Assembly: GCF_007954365.1 (NCBI RefSeq)
Contig: NZ_VOLO01000001.1
Span: 186,001-250,000, forward strand
Source of the DNA: Frigoribacterium sp. ACAM 257
GTDB taxonomy: Bacteria > Actinomycetota > Actinomycetes > Actinomycetales > Microbacteriaceae
DNA length: 64,000 nucleotides
Direction of reading: 5' to 3'
Of the stretch, positions 1 through 8,505 are shown piece after piece. Below the pieces are notes generated by a model, which was given only the letters and a program-made list of their open reading frames with translations, was not told the origin of the DNA and searched no databases. The translations under genes and the position numbers were made by a program. Each line of letters opens with the position of its first letter. The stretch's first letter is position 1.

Positions 1-325
1 CGTCGTGTGGACGACGGAGATCGTGCTCATCGGGGCTCCTGTCTCGGCTGATCGTACTCATCATGGAGACGCACGCCGCACCTCCTCTGTGAGGTGCGGG
101 GCGAGAACTTGCGCACGGTGCACGGATCAGAACATGAGCCGCGAGTCTCAGCAGAGGCCCCGGCGCGGCCTGGTACTACTGAGGGCGCGCCCTTCGCGGG
201 CGCCACCGGCCCGGTCCGGGGACTCCACGCTGTCGGGTGCGTGTGAGCACCCGGGCCGGGTCCTCCTCGTCCGGGGCCGCGCAGGTCGGTGCAGGTCGGT
301 GCTGGTCGTGGCGGTTCAGGGCAGG
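1..325. other. Left-edge region without a supported gene
   Basis: I see no credible coding region here. The open frames that cross it continue antisense through the acylphosphatase gene and look like GC-rich shadows. The one clear structure is a perfect hairpin at 75-98 (arm CCGCACCTC, 6-nt loop), which could be a terminator but has no T run. Confidence 0.5.
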
Positions 326-604
326 TCAGTGCCGGGTCTCGAAGCCGCCCTGCCCCGTGGGCGCGAGCTCCTCCACGTCGACACGCGACACGTCCGCGCC
401 GGCGGGCCCGTCCTCGAGCCAGGCCAGCAGCCGGCCGACGGCTTCGGGCACGCCCTCGACCTCCACCTCGACGGTGCCGTCAGGTCGGTTGCGCACGAAG
501 CCGTCCACCCCGAGGCGATCGGCCTCGCCCTCGGTGGAGAAGCGGTATCCGACGCCCTGCACGGTGCCGTGCACCAGGGCGCGCCGTCTGATCACGTCGT
601 CCAT
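326..604 (-). CDS. acyP: Acylphosphatase
   Basis: 92 residues, the usual size of this family. It hydrolyses acyl phosphates such as carbamoyl or 1,3-bisphosphoglycerate phosphate in the cytoplasm. The N-terminal block VHGTVQGVGYRF carries the phosphate-binding loop and catalytic Arg, and the following GFVRNRPDGTVEVEVEG block carries the catalytic Asn. The ATG at 604 is chosen because the family starts just before this block and because TACGGT lies 6 nt upstream of it, a leaderless-type promoter. The frame stays open further upstream, but that part is low-complexity and overlaps a hairpin. Confidence 0.9.
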   Translation of the reverse strand: MDDVIRRRALVHGTVQGVGYRFSTEGEADRLGVDGFVRNRPDGTVEVEVEGVPEAVGRLLAWLEDGPAGADVSRVDVEELAPTGQGGFETRH

Positions 605-744
605 CGCTCGACCGTACCCGCGCCTCCTCGGCTCGGGGCCGTCTGAACCGCGCCCGCGCCTGCTCGGCCCGGGACCGTGCGGATCGCGCCCGTGTCCCGA
701 CCGCCCGTCGCGCCCCCCAATCAGGCCCGAGGGCGGGTCGAAGC

Positions 745-780
745 CGTCGAGGGCGGGTCGCTGACGACCCGCCCTCGACG
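745..780 (-). terminator. Perfect 16-bp hairpin downstream of the aldo/keto reductase
   Basis: Arms CGTCGAGGGCGGGTCG and its exact complement flank a CTGA loop. It is flanked on both sides by further copies of GAGGGCGGGTC (727-739) and GACCCGCCCTC (786-796) in opposite orientation. It sits about 110 bp beyond the reductase stop and before acyP, so it probably ends reductase transcription. No T run follows, which is common in actinobacteria. Confidence 0.6.
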
Positions 781-837
781 CATCTGACCCGCCCTCGAGC
801 CCGCAACGCAAGGCAGTGCCGTGCCGCGCCCGGCTGA

Positions 838-883
838 GCAGCAGCAGAAGCAGCAGAAGCAGCAGAAGCAGCAGCAGCGGCGG
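838..883. repeat. CAG/AAG trinucleotide tract
   Basis: A simple-sequence run built from CAGCAGAAG units lies immediately 3' of the aldo/keto reductase stop codon. It is probably slippage-prone. No function is evident. Confidence 0.7.
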
Positions 884-887
884 CGAG

Positions 888-1874
888 CTAACGGTCGATC
901 GTCGACATGTCCGAGTAGCGCTCGCCCTTCGGCGCCGCGACGTCGTCGAGCTGGTGCACCTGCTCCTCGGTCAGCTCGATCGCGTCGGCCGCCACGTTCT
1001 CGTCGAGGTAGGTACGGCGCTTCGTGCCGGGGATCGGCACGATTCCCTCGCCCTTGGCGAGCAGCCAGGCGAGCGCGACCTGGCCCGGCTTGGCGCCGAC
1101 CTGGCGGGCGACCTCGTCGACCTGCTCGACGATGCGCACGTTGGCCCTGAGGTTGTCGCCCTCGAAGCGCGGGTTGAAGCGACGGAAGTCGTCGTCGGCG
1201 AGCTCGTCGACCGAGCGCAGCGTGCCCGTCAGGAACCCGCGTCCGAGCGGCGAGTACGGCACGAAGCCGATGCCGAGCTCGCGCACCGTCGGCAGCACCT
1301 CGGCCTCGGCCTCGCGGCTCCAGAGCGACCACTCGGTCTGCAGCGCCGTGATCGGGTGGGTGGCGTGCGCGCGGCGGATCGTCTCGGGCGACGCCTCCGA
1401 CAGCCCGAGGAACCGCACCTTGCCGGCCTCGACCAGCTCGCCCATCGCCCCGACGGTGTCCTCGATCGGCACCAGGGGGTCGACGCGGTGCTGGTAGTAG
1501 AGGTCGACGTGGTCGATCCTGAGCCGCTTGAGCGAGCCGTCGATCGACTTGCGCACGTACTCGGGGCGACCGTCGATCGTGCGCTCGGCCCGCGCCTTCG
1601 GGTCGGTGACGTTGCCGAACTTGGTCGCGACGACGGCGTCGTCCCGGCGGCCCTTCAGCGCCCGGCCGAGCAGCTGCTCGTTCGTGTGCGGGCCGTACAT
1701 GTCCGCCGTGTCGAGCAGGGTGACGCCGTGGCCGAGGGCGGCGTGGATCACGCGCACCGACTCGTCGTCGTCGGTGCCGCTGCCGGTGTAGAAGGCGGAC
1801 ATGCCCATCAGGCCGAGGCCGATGCGGCCCACGTCGAGTCCGCCGTCGACGCTGCCGAGTGTGGTGTTCTTCAT
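888..1874 (-). CDS. Aldo/keto reductase (AKR11/13-like)
   Basis: 328 residues. NAD(P)H-dependent reduction of aldehydes or ketones by a cytoplasmic TIM barrel. The catalytic tetrad is visible in order: Asp and Tyr in LLDTADMYG (about 55-63), Lys in VATKFGN (about 86) and His in LYYQHRVD (about 125). The [10 protein letters not shown] block and the C-terminal IPGTKR cofactor segment fit the subfamily of oxidoreductases related to YajO and Tas. The ATG at 1874 fits the family N-terminus. It follows the zinc dehydrogenase on the same strand, but a strong hairpin at 1975-2011 separates them, so they are probably not one transcript. Substrate unknown. Confidence 0.88.
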   Translation of the reverse strand: MKNTTLGSVDGGLDVGRIGLGLMGMSAFYTGSGTDDDESVRVIHAALGHGVTLLDTADMYGPHTNEQLLGRALKGRRDDAVVATKFGNVTDPKARAERTIDGRPEYVRKSIDGSLKRLRIDHVDLYYQHRVDPLVPIEDTVGAMGELVEAGKVRFLGLSEASPETIRRAHATHPITALQTEWSLWSREAEAEVLPTVRELGIGFVPYSPLGRGFLTGTLRSVDELADDDFRRFNPRFEGDNLRANVRIVEQVDEVARQVGAKPGQVALAWLLAKGEGIVPIPGTKRRTYLDENVAADAIELTEEQVHQLDDVAAPKGERYSDMSTIDR

Positions 1875-1974
1875 GACGTCAGGCAACACCCGTGCGCTGT
1901 GCGCCGACCGCCGGAGGTGCGGTGAGCGCCGGGCAGGACCGCAGGAGTCGCGATGAGCGACGGGCGGGACCGCA

Positions 1975-2011
1975 GGAGGCGCGGTGCAGGGCGGGCCTGC
2001 ACCGCGCCTCC
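1975..2011 (-). terminator. Perfect 16-bp hairpin built from the GGAGGCGCGG motif
   Basis: Arms GGAGGCGCGGTGCAGG and its exact complement enclose a 5-nt loop. It lies about 50 bp beyond the stop of the zinc dehydrogenase. A run of TGCCGCCCC-type repeats (about 2020-2050) separates the two. It is likely a terminator for that gene. The arm contains the over-represented GGAGGCGCG word discussed in the findings. Confidence 0.6.
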
Positions 2012-2059
2012 TCGGGTCTGCCGCCCCTGCCGCCCCTGCCGCCCCTGCGGGGCCCGGGC

Positions 2060-3268
2060 CTACGCCGTCGTCAGCTCGACCTTGAGCCAGCCCGGCTCGC
2101 GCCGGTCGAACGCCTCGTACGCGGCGATCGCGTCGCCGACGGGCTCGCGCTCGGTGATGAGCGCGGTGGGGTCGAAGAGCCCGGCTGCGACCCGCTCGAT
2201 CAGCGGGGGAGTGACGGAGTGGTGGTCGCAGTTGCCCATCCGGATCGTCAGGTTCTTGAGCATCGCGGCCCCGATCGGGTACGACTCGACGGTGGGCGAG
2301 TAGACGCCGATGATGCCGATCCGGCCGTACTTCGCGACGATCTCGACGGCCCAGCGCGCCGCCTGCGACGGCGCGCTGCCGGGCACCCACAGGTCGCCCT
2401 GCGGGGCGGCGTCGGGGGCGACCTGGGCGACCTCCTGCTCGAAGCTGCTCTTCTCCTCGTCGGAGGGAGCGGCGGGGCCCGAGACGGGGTGCTGCGCGTC
2501 GACCCCGACGGCGTCGATGACGGCGTCGACGCCGTCGCCTCCCGTGAGGTCCTTCACGGCCTGGACCGGGTCCTCGCGGTTGAAGTCGACCACCTCGGCG
2601 TTCTGGGCCAGCGCCTGGGCCAGGCGGTCCTCGAGGCCGTCGATCGCGATGACGCGGGAGGCGCCCTGCTGGAACGCGGACGCGATCGCGAACTGCCCGA
2701 CGATGCCCGCCCCGAGCACGGCGACGACGTCGCCGCGACGGACGCCGGCGAGCTCCGCCCCGAACCAGCCGGTCGGGTAGATGTCGCTGAGCAGGATCGC
2801 CTGCTCGTCGCTGACCGTGTCGGGCAGCGGGTGCAGCGTGTTGCGCGCCCACGGCACGCGCACGTACTCGGCCTGCAGCCCGTCGATCGGCCCGGTCGAG
2901 GCCGGGCCGCCGAAGAAGGCGGTGCCGGCGTCGCGACCGTTCGCGTTCGCGACGTCGCACTGGGCGGTGTGGCCCTCGCGGCAGTAGCGGCACGCGCCGC
3001 ACGACACCGTGCTGTTGATCAGCACGCGGTCGCCGGGGCTGAAGCCGCGCACCGCGTCGCCGACCTGATCGACGACGCCGACGGCCTCGTGGCCGAGGAT
3101 CGTGCCCTCCTGCATCGGGGCCATCGTGCCGCGCACGAAGTGCAGGTCGGTGCCGCAGATCGCGCTGCGGGTGATTCGGACGACGGCGTCGTTCGCGTCC
3201 TGGATGGTCGGCTTCTCGACCTCGTCGAGACGGATGTCCCCGATGCCGTGCCAGACGACTGCCTTCAT
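2060..3268 (-). CDS. Zinc-dependent alcohol dehydrogenase, glutathione-independent formaldehyde dehydrogenase-like
   Basis: 402 residues, medium-chain dehydrogenase/reductase. Catalytic zinc ligands are visible in SAICGTDLH and GHEAVG; the structural zinc site is the four-Cys block [15 protein letters not shown]. The Rossmann motif GAGIVGQ follows near residue 175. A long insertion between the Rossmann strands and the tail block [15 protein letters not shown] are typical of the formaldehyde dehydrogenase/dismutase branch rather than plain alcohol dehydrogenases, hence the call; the true substrate is not proven. The ATG at 3268 is preceded by GAGGAGG seven bases upstream. Confidence 0.87.
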   Translation of the reverse strand: MKAVVWHGIGDIRLDEVEKPTIQDANDAVVRITRSAICGTDLHFVRGTMAPMQEGTILGHEAVGVVDQVGDAVRGFSPGDRVLINSTVSCGACRYCREGHTAQCDVANANGRDAGTAFFGGPASTGPIDGLQAEYVRVPWARNTLHPLPDTVSDEQAILLSDIYPTGWFGAELAGVRRGDVVAVLGAGIVGQFAIASAFQQGASRVIAIDGLEDRLAQALAQNAEVVDFNREDPVQAVKDLTGGDGVDAVIDAVGVDAQHPVSGPAAPSDEEKSSFEQEVAQVAPDAAPQGDLWVPGSAPSQAARWAVEIVAKYGRIGIIGVYSPTVESYPIGAAMLKNLTIRMGNCDHHSVTPPLIERVAAGLFDPTALITEREPVGDAIAAYEAFDRREPGWLKVELTTA

Positions 3269-3411
3269 GTGTGCCTCCTCGATCGGTGCGGCGGCGCCCG
3301 AGGGAGTCCGCCGGGCACGGCGTGCACGGTAGGCCGGGCCGCCGGCCGGCACCCGTCGAGTCGCCTCCGCGTCCGGGGTACAGGCACCGCACGGTACGAG
3401 GTCGGACACGG

Positions 3412-3446
3412 CGACGCCCCCGACCCGAGGAGGGGCGGGGGCGTCG
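3412..3446 (-). terminator. Hairpin terminator of the surface-protein gene
   Basis: Arms CGACGCCCCCG and CGGGGGCGTCG (11 bp, perfect) with partial extension into the loop (CCC/GGG). It lies 37 bp beyond the stop of the gene ending at 3483, on its transcribed side. Confidence 0.6.
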
Positions 3447-3482
3447 TGCGGTCCCGGTGCTGCCGAGACGAGGAGGCGCGGG

Positions 3483-5630
3483 TCAGCCCCGCGAGGAGCG
3501 CGCCTCCGCCGCCGTGGCCAGCGCCGCACGACGACGCCGCAGGGCGGCCCCGCCGGCCACGAGGACGACGCCCCCGGCGAGCAGCCCGCCAGCGAGAAGG
3601 AGGGGCTGGTCGAGATCGCTGCCGGTGAAGGCGAGCGGGCCCCGGCCACCGGCGGCTCCGGAGGTCGTGCCGCCGCTCGTGCCGCTGCCTGCGTCGGTGC
3701 CGCTGCCCGCGCCGCCGGCCGGCGGCACGCTCGGCGTCCCCGTGCCCGGGTCGGTCACGGGCGGATCGATCGGGGGCACCTCGTCCGGCAGGAGGGCGAA
3801 GGTCCCCAGGGTCCGATCGACGTAGGCGACGAACTCGACCGGGTCACCGGCTCCGTCGACCGCGAGGCGGTAGGTCGTCCCCGGGACGAGGTCGGTGACG
3901 ACGAACCGTCCGTCGGGGCCCGTGGTGGTGGTCGCGACCGGTGCGTCGCCGTCGACCGGGAGGACGCTCACCGCGACGCCGGGGGCCGGGACGCCCGCCG
4001 GGTCGACGACCGTGCCGTCGACCGCCACGGACGCGGCCGTCGGGACGACGAGACCGACGGGGGCCGACGCCTCTCCCACCTCGGGAGCCGTGAACTCGAC
4101 GGGGTTCTCCGCGTCGTCGCCGACGATGACCAGGTAGTCGGCGCCGGGTGTCAGCCCGTCGGCGGCGAAGCCTCCGTCGGCGTCGGTGACGACGCTCACG
4201 TCCGGCCGTGCCGTCTGGTCCGCGGGGTCGTCGGCGACCGGGACGAAGTCGAGCGTCTGGCCGGCGGCGGGCGTGCCGTCGGGGGCGGTGACGGTGCCCG
4301 TCACGTCGACCGTCTCGGGGGCGTCCGGGACGGCTCGCGTGCCGAAGTCGCCCGGCGCCAGGAACTCCGTCGACTCGCCGCTCGTGACGTCGATGACGGA
4401 GTAGACACGGTCAGGGTCGAGGCCGGGGAACGTGAAGGTGCCGTCCGCACCGGTCGTGGTCGTGGCGAAGGGCGTGTCCGTGTCCTCGGCGATGACCTGC
4501 AGCTCTCGCTCGGGCACGACGACGCCCCGCTCGTCGACGATCGTGCCCTCGAGCGCGACCACCGCGGGGGCCGGCGTCGTCACCGGGAACGCGAAGTCGA
4601 GGTCGGCAGCGTCCCCCGGCACCAGGGAGAACCCGACCTGCGGGGCGGCCTCGTCGCCGCGAGGCGTGATCGCCGCCGCGTAGCCGGGAGACGCGACGAG
4701 GGCCGGGACGGTCCACCTGCCTCGGTCGTCGGTCTCGGTCACGGCGATCACCCGGCCGTCGATGTCCGTGACGGTGACCGTGGCGCCCGGGTAGGGCGTC
4801 GCCGTCTCGCCGGTCCCGATCGTCGCCGTCCCCGACGCGCTGAACGTCTTCGTCGCGAACCAGGTCTGGTACACCGGGAACCCGGTGCGCTGCTGGTACG
4901 TGATCGTCAGCGTCTCGAGCGGCACGCTCGGGCTGAACCAGCCGGCCGCGCCCTCGGTGTCGGCCCCGGCGGGGTTGCCGACCAGCGTCGCCGTGGCGGC
5001 GTCCCAGCGAGGCTGGTCGCGGGTGCCGGCAGCGTCGCACGACGGCGTACCCGTGCCGGCGCAGTGGTTGTAGGTGCCCTGGAAGCCGAGCTGCACAGCC
5101 GTCACGGCCGCGCCTCCGACGCCCGTGGCGGTGATCGTGGCCTGGTCGGCGTCGATGTCGCCGAGCACGAACGACCAGCCCGACGACGGCGTGGCCGAGG
5201 CGAACGTGTAGGTGGTCACCGCGGCGCCGGCCGCGGTCGGCGAGTCCTGTGACGGGCGCTGGTTCAGGTAGGGCAGCCCATTGCTCGTGCCGTACTGGCT
5301 GCCGGGCGGCGTCGAGGCGGCCTGCCAGGTGCTCGAGCCGCTCGGGACGCTCGCCTGCCGCGAGCTCGAGGTGAAGGTGGTGGCGGGGAACCCGCCGGCG
5401 AGGGTCATCGAGCCGGTGTAGGCGCCTGCCGAGCCGAAGACCTGGAACTCGCCCCAGGACGACCCCTGGGCGGCGGAGGCGCTGGTCGCGCCCCCGAGGG
5501 CGAGGGCCAGGGCGACGACGCCGGTGGTGGCCCCGGCGGCGAGGCCGCGGAGCGAGGCTCGACGCGGCAGCCGGGACGGCCGGGGTGGCAGGGCAGGCCG
5601 GGAGGCTCGGACAACGGAACGGACGGGCAT
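3483..5630 (-). CDS. Sortase-anchored surface protein with Cna-B/carboxypeptidase-regulatory-like repeats
   Basis: 715 residues. An Arg-rich N-terminus, a hydrophobic stretch and an Ala-rich AxA site near residues 33-54 make a secretion signal. The next 220 residues are a Ser/Thr/Gly-rich domain I do not recognise. At least four degenerate 80-95-residue beta-sandwich repeats follow (about 275-625), each with a DxxGxxTxxxLxPG-like motif as in Cna-B or CarboxypepD_reg domains. A Gly/Ser/Thr linker, the sorting motif LAFTG, a hydrophobic segment and an RRRR tail end the protein. LAxTG suits actinobacterial class E sortase; no sortase gene is in the window. The ATG at 5630 has GGAGG six bases upstream. 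Probable adhesin or surface scaffold; ligand unknown. Confidence 0.8.
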   Translation of the reverse strand: MPVRSVVRASRPALPPRPSRLPRRASLRGLAAGATTGVVALALALGGATSASAAQGSSWGEFQVFGSAGAYTGSMTLAGGFPATTFTSSSRQASVPSGSSTWQAASTPPGSQYGTSNGLPYLNQRPSQDSPTAAGAAVTTYTFASATPSSGWSFVLGDIDADQATITATGVGGAAVTAVQLGFQGTYNHCAGTGTPSCDAAGTRDQPRWDAATATLVGNPAGADTEGAAGWFSPSVPLETLTITYQQRTGFPVYQTWFATKTFSASGTATIGTGETATPYPGATVTVTDIDGRVIAVTETDDRGRWTVPALVASPGYAAAITPRGDEAAPQVGFSLVPGDAADLDFAFPVTTPAPAVVALEGTIVDERGVVVPERELQVIAEDTDTPFATTTTGADGTFTFPGLDPDRVYSVIDVTSGESTEFLAPGDFGTRAVPDAPETVDVTGTVTAPDGTPAAGQTLDFVPVADDPADQTARPDVSVVTDADGGFAADGLTPGADYLVIVGDDAENPVEFTAPEVGEASAPVGLVVPTAASVAVDGTVVDPAGVPAPGVAVSVLPVDGDAPVATTTTGPDGRFVVTDLVPGTTYRLAVDGAGDPVEFVAYVDRTLGTFALLPDEVPPIDPPVTDPGTGTPSVPPAGGAGSGTDAGSGTSGGTTSGAAGGRGPLAFTGSDLDQPLLLAGGLLAGGVVLVAGGAALRRRRAALATAAEARSSRG

Positions 5631-5740
5631 GCGGGCCTCCCAGACGGAGGCCGTGGCGCCCCCGGGGCTGAGGATATTTCATGAACGGCCTGCTTGTCAC
5701 CCGGTGGCCGCAACACGAGGACGCACTGCCCCCGCGGTCA

Positions 5741-5768
5741 GGGGGATCACGCTGCCGTGACGTCCCCC
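5741..5768 (-). terminator. Hairpin downstream of the small basic protein
   Basis: GGGGGATCACG, a CTGC loop, and CGTGACGTCCCCC pair with a 2-nt bulge. It lies 11 bp past the stop at 5779. Probable terminator. Confidence 0.45.
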
Positions 5769-5778
5769 GACCGACGGT

Positions 5779-5916
5779 CTAGCGCTTCTTGACGTTCGAG
5801 ACCGCGTCCTCGGCGTGCGACGCGGAGCCGTTCTTGGCCTTCTTGTCCGCGCGCTTCTCCTTGAGGCTGCGGACGGCCACCTTCGCGGTGGTCTTCTTCG
5901 CTGATTTCTCTGCCAT
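5779..5916 (-). CDS. Small lysine-rich basic protein
   Basis: 45 residues beginning MAEKSAKKTTAKVAVRSLK and ending VSNVKKR; 14 Lys or Arg residues and no hydrophobic segment. The ATG at 5916 has GGAGG eight bases upstream, and a hairpin follows the stop, so this is a believable independent gene. The composition suggests a nucleic-acid-binding or ribosome-associated protein, but I do not recognise a named family. It is too short for most gene-length cutoffs. Confidence 0.7.
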   Translation of the reverse strand: MAEKSAKKTTAKVAVRSLKEKRADKKAKNGSASHAEDAVSNVKKR

Positions 5917-6089
5917 GGTGGTGCCTCCGTCGTCGGACCGAGCTGGTCCGGTGCGCGGAGCCTACGGGCACATCGTCCCCGCGCCTGCCTCGCCGGGCAC
6001 TCTCACGGCTCGTCCACTGCGGGGACGGTCCGCGCCTCCTCGTCCGGCCCTGCGACCGGACCCTCGTCCGGCGCGGCGACCGGACCCTC

Positions 6090-6332
6090 GTGCGGCCCGA
6101 CGACCGGTCGCTCCGCGGCGGTGCGGGCGATGCGGCGGTCACGACCGACGGCCGCGTGGTCGGCACCTGGCGGTGCACGACGACGCGCAGGTCGGTCGCG
6201 GTCGAGGTCGATCCCTGGGTAGCGTGGACCGAACGTCGACGCGCCCAGGTGCGACGCCGGGCCGAGCAGTACGCGCAGCACCTCGGCCTAGCGCTCGCCG
6301 AGGGCTCCGCGTCGACGCCCACGTCGCCCTGA
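6090..6332 (+). pseudogene. C-terminal remnant of a winged-helix DNA-binding (HTH_42-like) protein
   Basis: The conceptual peptide reads VTTDGRVVGTWRCT, then VEVDPWVAWTERRRAQVRRRAEQYAQHLGLAL. That pattern (DGRVVGTWR, a basic beta strand, then a helix ending in a leucine-rich turn) is the conserved C-terminus of winged-helix DNA-binding-domain proteins (YcaQ/HTH_42 type), normally 350-400 residues long. The preceding 270 or more residues are absent. Instead the frame runs into three degenerate 24-bp tandem units (gaccgga at 6054 and 6078, gaccggt at 6102). I infer a decayed gene upstream of the MFS transporter. A chance resemblance remains possible. Confidence 0.45.
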
Positions 6333-6367
6333 CCCTGCGTCGTGCCGTCCTCAGCACAGGAACCCCG

Positions 6368-7825
6368 ATGACCGACGACGTCGCGACCCCCGCACCCGGT
6401 GCGCCTGCCACACCTTCGCCCGACGCCCCGCGCGGCGCCACGGCCCCGACCCGCACCGAGCGGCTCGACGAGCTGCCCTTCACCCGCAAGCACGGGCGCC
6501 TCCTCGTCGGCTCGGGCCTCGGCTGGGCGCTCGACGCCCTCGACGTCGGGCTGCTCTCGTTCGTCATCGCCCAGCTCGCCGTCGTGTGGAGCAGCGACAA
6601 GGGCGCGCTCGCCTTCGTCGCCTCGGCGGGCTTCGCGGGCATGGCGATCGGCGCCGCCGTCGGCGGCTCGTTGTCGGACCGGCTCGGCCGCAAGACGGTC
6701 TTCGCCCTGACCCTCCTGGTCTACGGCCTCGCGACCGGGCTCAGCGCCCTCAGCTGGTCGGTCGGCGCGCTGCTGGTGCTCCGCTTCGTGGTCGGTCTCG
6801 GCCTCGGCGCCGAGCTGCCGGTCGCGTCGACCCTCGTGTCCGAGTTCTCGCCGCGCCGCATCCGCGGCCGTGTCGTCGTGCTGCTCGAGGCGTTCTGGGC
6901 CCTCGGCTCGATCGCCGCCGCGCTCGTCGGCTGGTTGGTGATCCCGCTGAGCGACGACGGCTGGCGCTGGGCGCTCCTGATCGGCGCGCTGCCTGCCCTC
7001 TACGCCGTCTTCGTGCGTCTGCGGATGCCCGAGTCGGTGCGTTTCCTCGAGTCGAGGGGCCGGCACGACGAGGCCGAGCGCACGGTGCGTGCGTTCGAGG
7101 AGGCGGCGGGCGTGACCCAGCCTGCCGCGGCACCGCGCGCGGCGGCCGACCTGACCCCGGCCGACACGCGCCCCGCCGATGCGCGCCCCGCCGAGGCGCG
7201 CCCTGCCGACGGGCCCCGCGCCTCCTCGGCGGCCGCACTGCTCCGCGACGGTCTGCGCCGCCGCACCGTCGCGATCTGGGTCGTCTGGTTCATGACCAAC
7301 TTCTCGTACTACGGCGCCTTCGTCTGGCTGCCGACCCTGCTGGTCGAGGCGGGCTTCCCGCTGGTGAAGTCCTTCGAGTACACGCTGCTGATCACCCTGG
7401 CGCAGCTGCCCGGCTACGCCGCGTCGGCCTGGCTGATCGAGCGGTGGGGGCGTCGCGGCACGCTGGCCGTGTTCCTGCTCGGGTCGGCCCTCGCCGCGAC
7501 CGCCTTCGGCTTCGGCGCCGTCAGCGGCAGCGCGACGCAGATCGTCGTGTCGGGCATGTTCCTCTCGTTCTTCAACCTCGGCGCGTGGGGCGCGCTCTAC
7601 GCCGTCACCCCTGAGCTCTACCCGACGCGCCTGCGCGGCACGGGCGCGGGCTGGGCCGCGGGGGTGGGGCGGATCGCGTCGATCGCGGCCCCGTTGACGG
7701 TGCCGCCCCTCCTCGTGCTCGGCGGCACGCCGGTGCTCTTCGCGGTGTTCGGGGGAGTGTTCGTCGTCGCGGCCGTGGCGGCGCTGGCCCTGCCCGAGCT
7801 GCGCGGCACGAGGCTCGCCGAGTGA
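6368..7825 (+). CDS. MFS transporter, metabolite:H+ symporter family
   Basis: 485 residues, 12 predicted membrane segments in the plasma membrane. Two hallmark motifs are visible: GGSLSDRLGRKTVF in loop 2-3 and the ELPVASTLVSEFSPRRIRGR signature of the sugar/aromatic-acid porters (NiaP/SV2-like branch), with PELYPTRLRGTG in the second half. The central loop has a low-complexity block of repeated PADxRPA units (about 255-283). The ATG at 6368 is the first reasonable start, with a weak ACAGGA site. Its stop overlaps the GTG of the nuclease gene (GTGA), so the two are co-transcribed. Substrate not predictable, perhaps an organic acid. Confidence 0.85.
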   Translation: MTDDVATPAPGAPATPSPDAPRGATAPTRTERLDELPFTRKHGRLLVGSGLGWALDALDVGLLSFVIAQLAVVWSSDKGALAFVASAGFAGMAIGAAVGGSLSDRLGRKTVFALTLLVYGLATGLSALSWSVGALLVLRFVVGLGLGAELPVASTLVSEFSPRRIRGRVVVLLEAFWALGSIAAALVGWLVIPLSDDGWRWALLIGALPALYAVFVRLRMPESVRFLESRGRHDEAERTVRAFEEAAGVTQPAAAPRAAADLTPADTRPADARPAEARPADGPRASSAAALLRDGLRRRTVAIWVVWFMTNFSYYGAFVWLPTLLVEAGFPLVKSFEYTLLITLAQLPGYAASAWLIERWGRRGTLAVFLLGSALAATAFGFGAVSGSATQIVVSGMFLSFFNLGAWGALYAVTPELYPTRLRGTGAGWAAGVGRIASIAAPLTVPPLLVLGGTPVLFAVFGGVFVVAAVAALALPELRGTRLAE

Positions 7826-8475
7826 GCCGCTCGACCGCGGCCTCGCGTCGCCGCAACTCGTCCCGCAGCAGGTCCGGCGGCCGGTCTCGCAGCGGTGGTC
7901 GCCGCGCGCTGCTCGGCCTCGCGGTCGTGGCCGTCGGCGCCGTGCTCGTGATCGCGTTCCCGCAGCTGCTCGACGGCGGGACGACCGGCGACTCGTCCGA
8001 CGGGACAGTCCGGCCTCCCTCGGCCGACGCCTCCGTCCCCTCGACCGTCCCTGCCGCGGCCGTCCCCGCGACCGTCGAGCGGGTCGTCGACGGCGACACG
8101 GTCGTGGTGGTCCCCGCCGACGGCGCTCGCGAGCGCCTCCGCCTGATCGGCGTCGACACCCCCGAGACCGTCAAGCCCGACGCCCCGGTCGACTGCTTCG
8201 GCCCCGAGGCGAGCGAGTTCACGACCGACGCCCTGCCCCTCGGCTCGACCGTCTGGCTCGAGGACGACGCCTCGCAGGGCGACGCCGACCGCTACGACCG
8301 GCTGCTCCGCTACGTCTGGACCGAGGGAGGCGGCCTGCTGAACCAGCAGCTGGTCGCGTCCGGCCTCGGCACCGAGGACACCTACGACCAGCCGTACCGC
8401 TACCGTGACGCGTTCGTCGCCGCCGAGGCCGCCGCCCGGGCCTCGGGCGCCGGCCTCTGGGGCGCCTGCCGCTGA
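7822..8475 (+). CDS. Thermonuclease (SNase) family nuclease, membrane-anchored or secreted
   Basis: 217 residues. A strongly basic N-terminus (1-27), a hydrophobic segment (28-47) and an Ala/Pro/Ser linker precede a staphylococcal-nuclease fold. Catalytic and calcium-binding blocks are seen: VERVVDGDTV, LIGVDTPETVKP, DRYDRLLRYVW and GLGTEDTY. A Cys in PVDCFGPEA and a C-terminal GACR may form a disulfide, which fits an extracytoplasmic site. The GTG at 7822 overlaps the transporter stop. The gene is convergent with the MMPL exporter, only 30 bp apart. Confidence 0.85.
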   Translation: MSRSTAASRRRNSSRSRSGGRSRSGGRRALLGLAVVAVGAVLVIAFPQLLDGGTTGDSSDGTVRPPSADASVPSTVPAAAVPATVERVVDGDTVVVVPADGARERLRLIGVDTPETVKPDAPVDCFGPEASEFTTDALPLGSTVWLEDDASQGDADRYDRLLRYVWTEGGGLLNQQLVASGLGTEDTYDQPYRYRDAFVAAEAAARASGAGLWGACR

Positions 8476-8505
8476 CCTGCCCCCTCCCGCCCCGGGGCTG
8501 AACCG

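Noticed and set aside
5-646. Plus-strand frames at the left edge
   Set aside because: They run through the acylphosphatase gene antisense, with no ribosome site and no recognisable domain.
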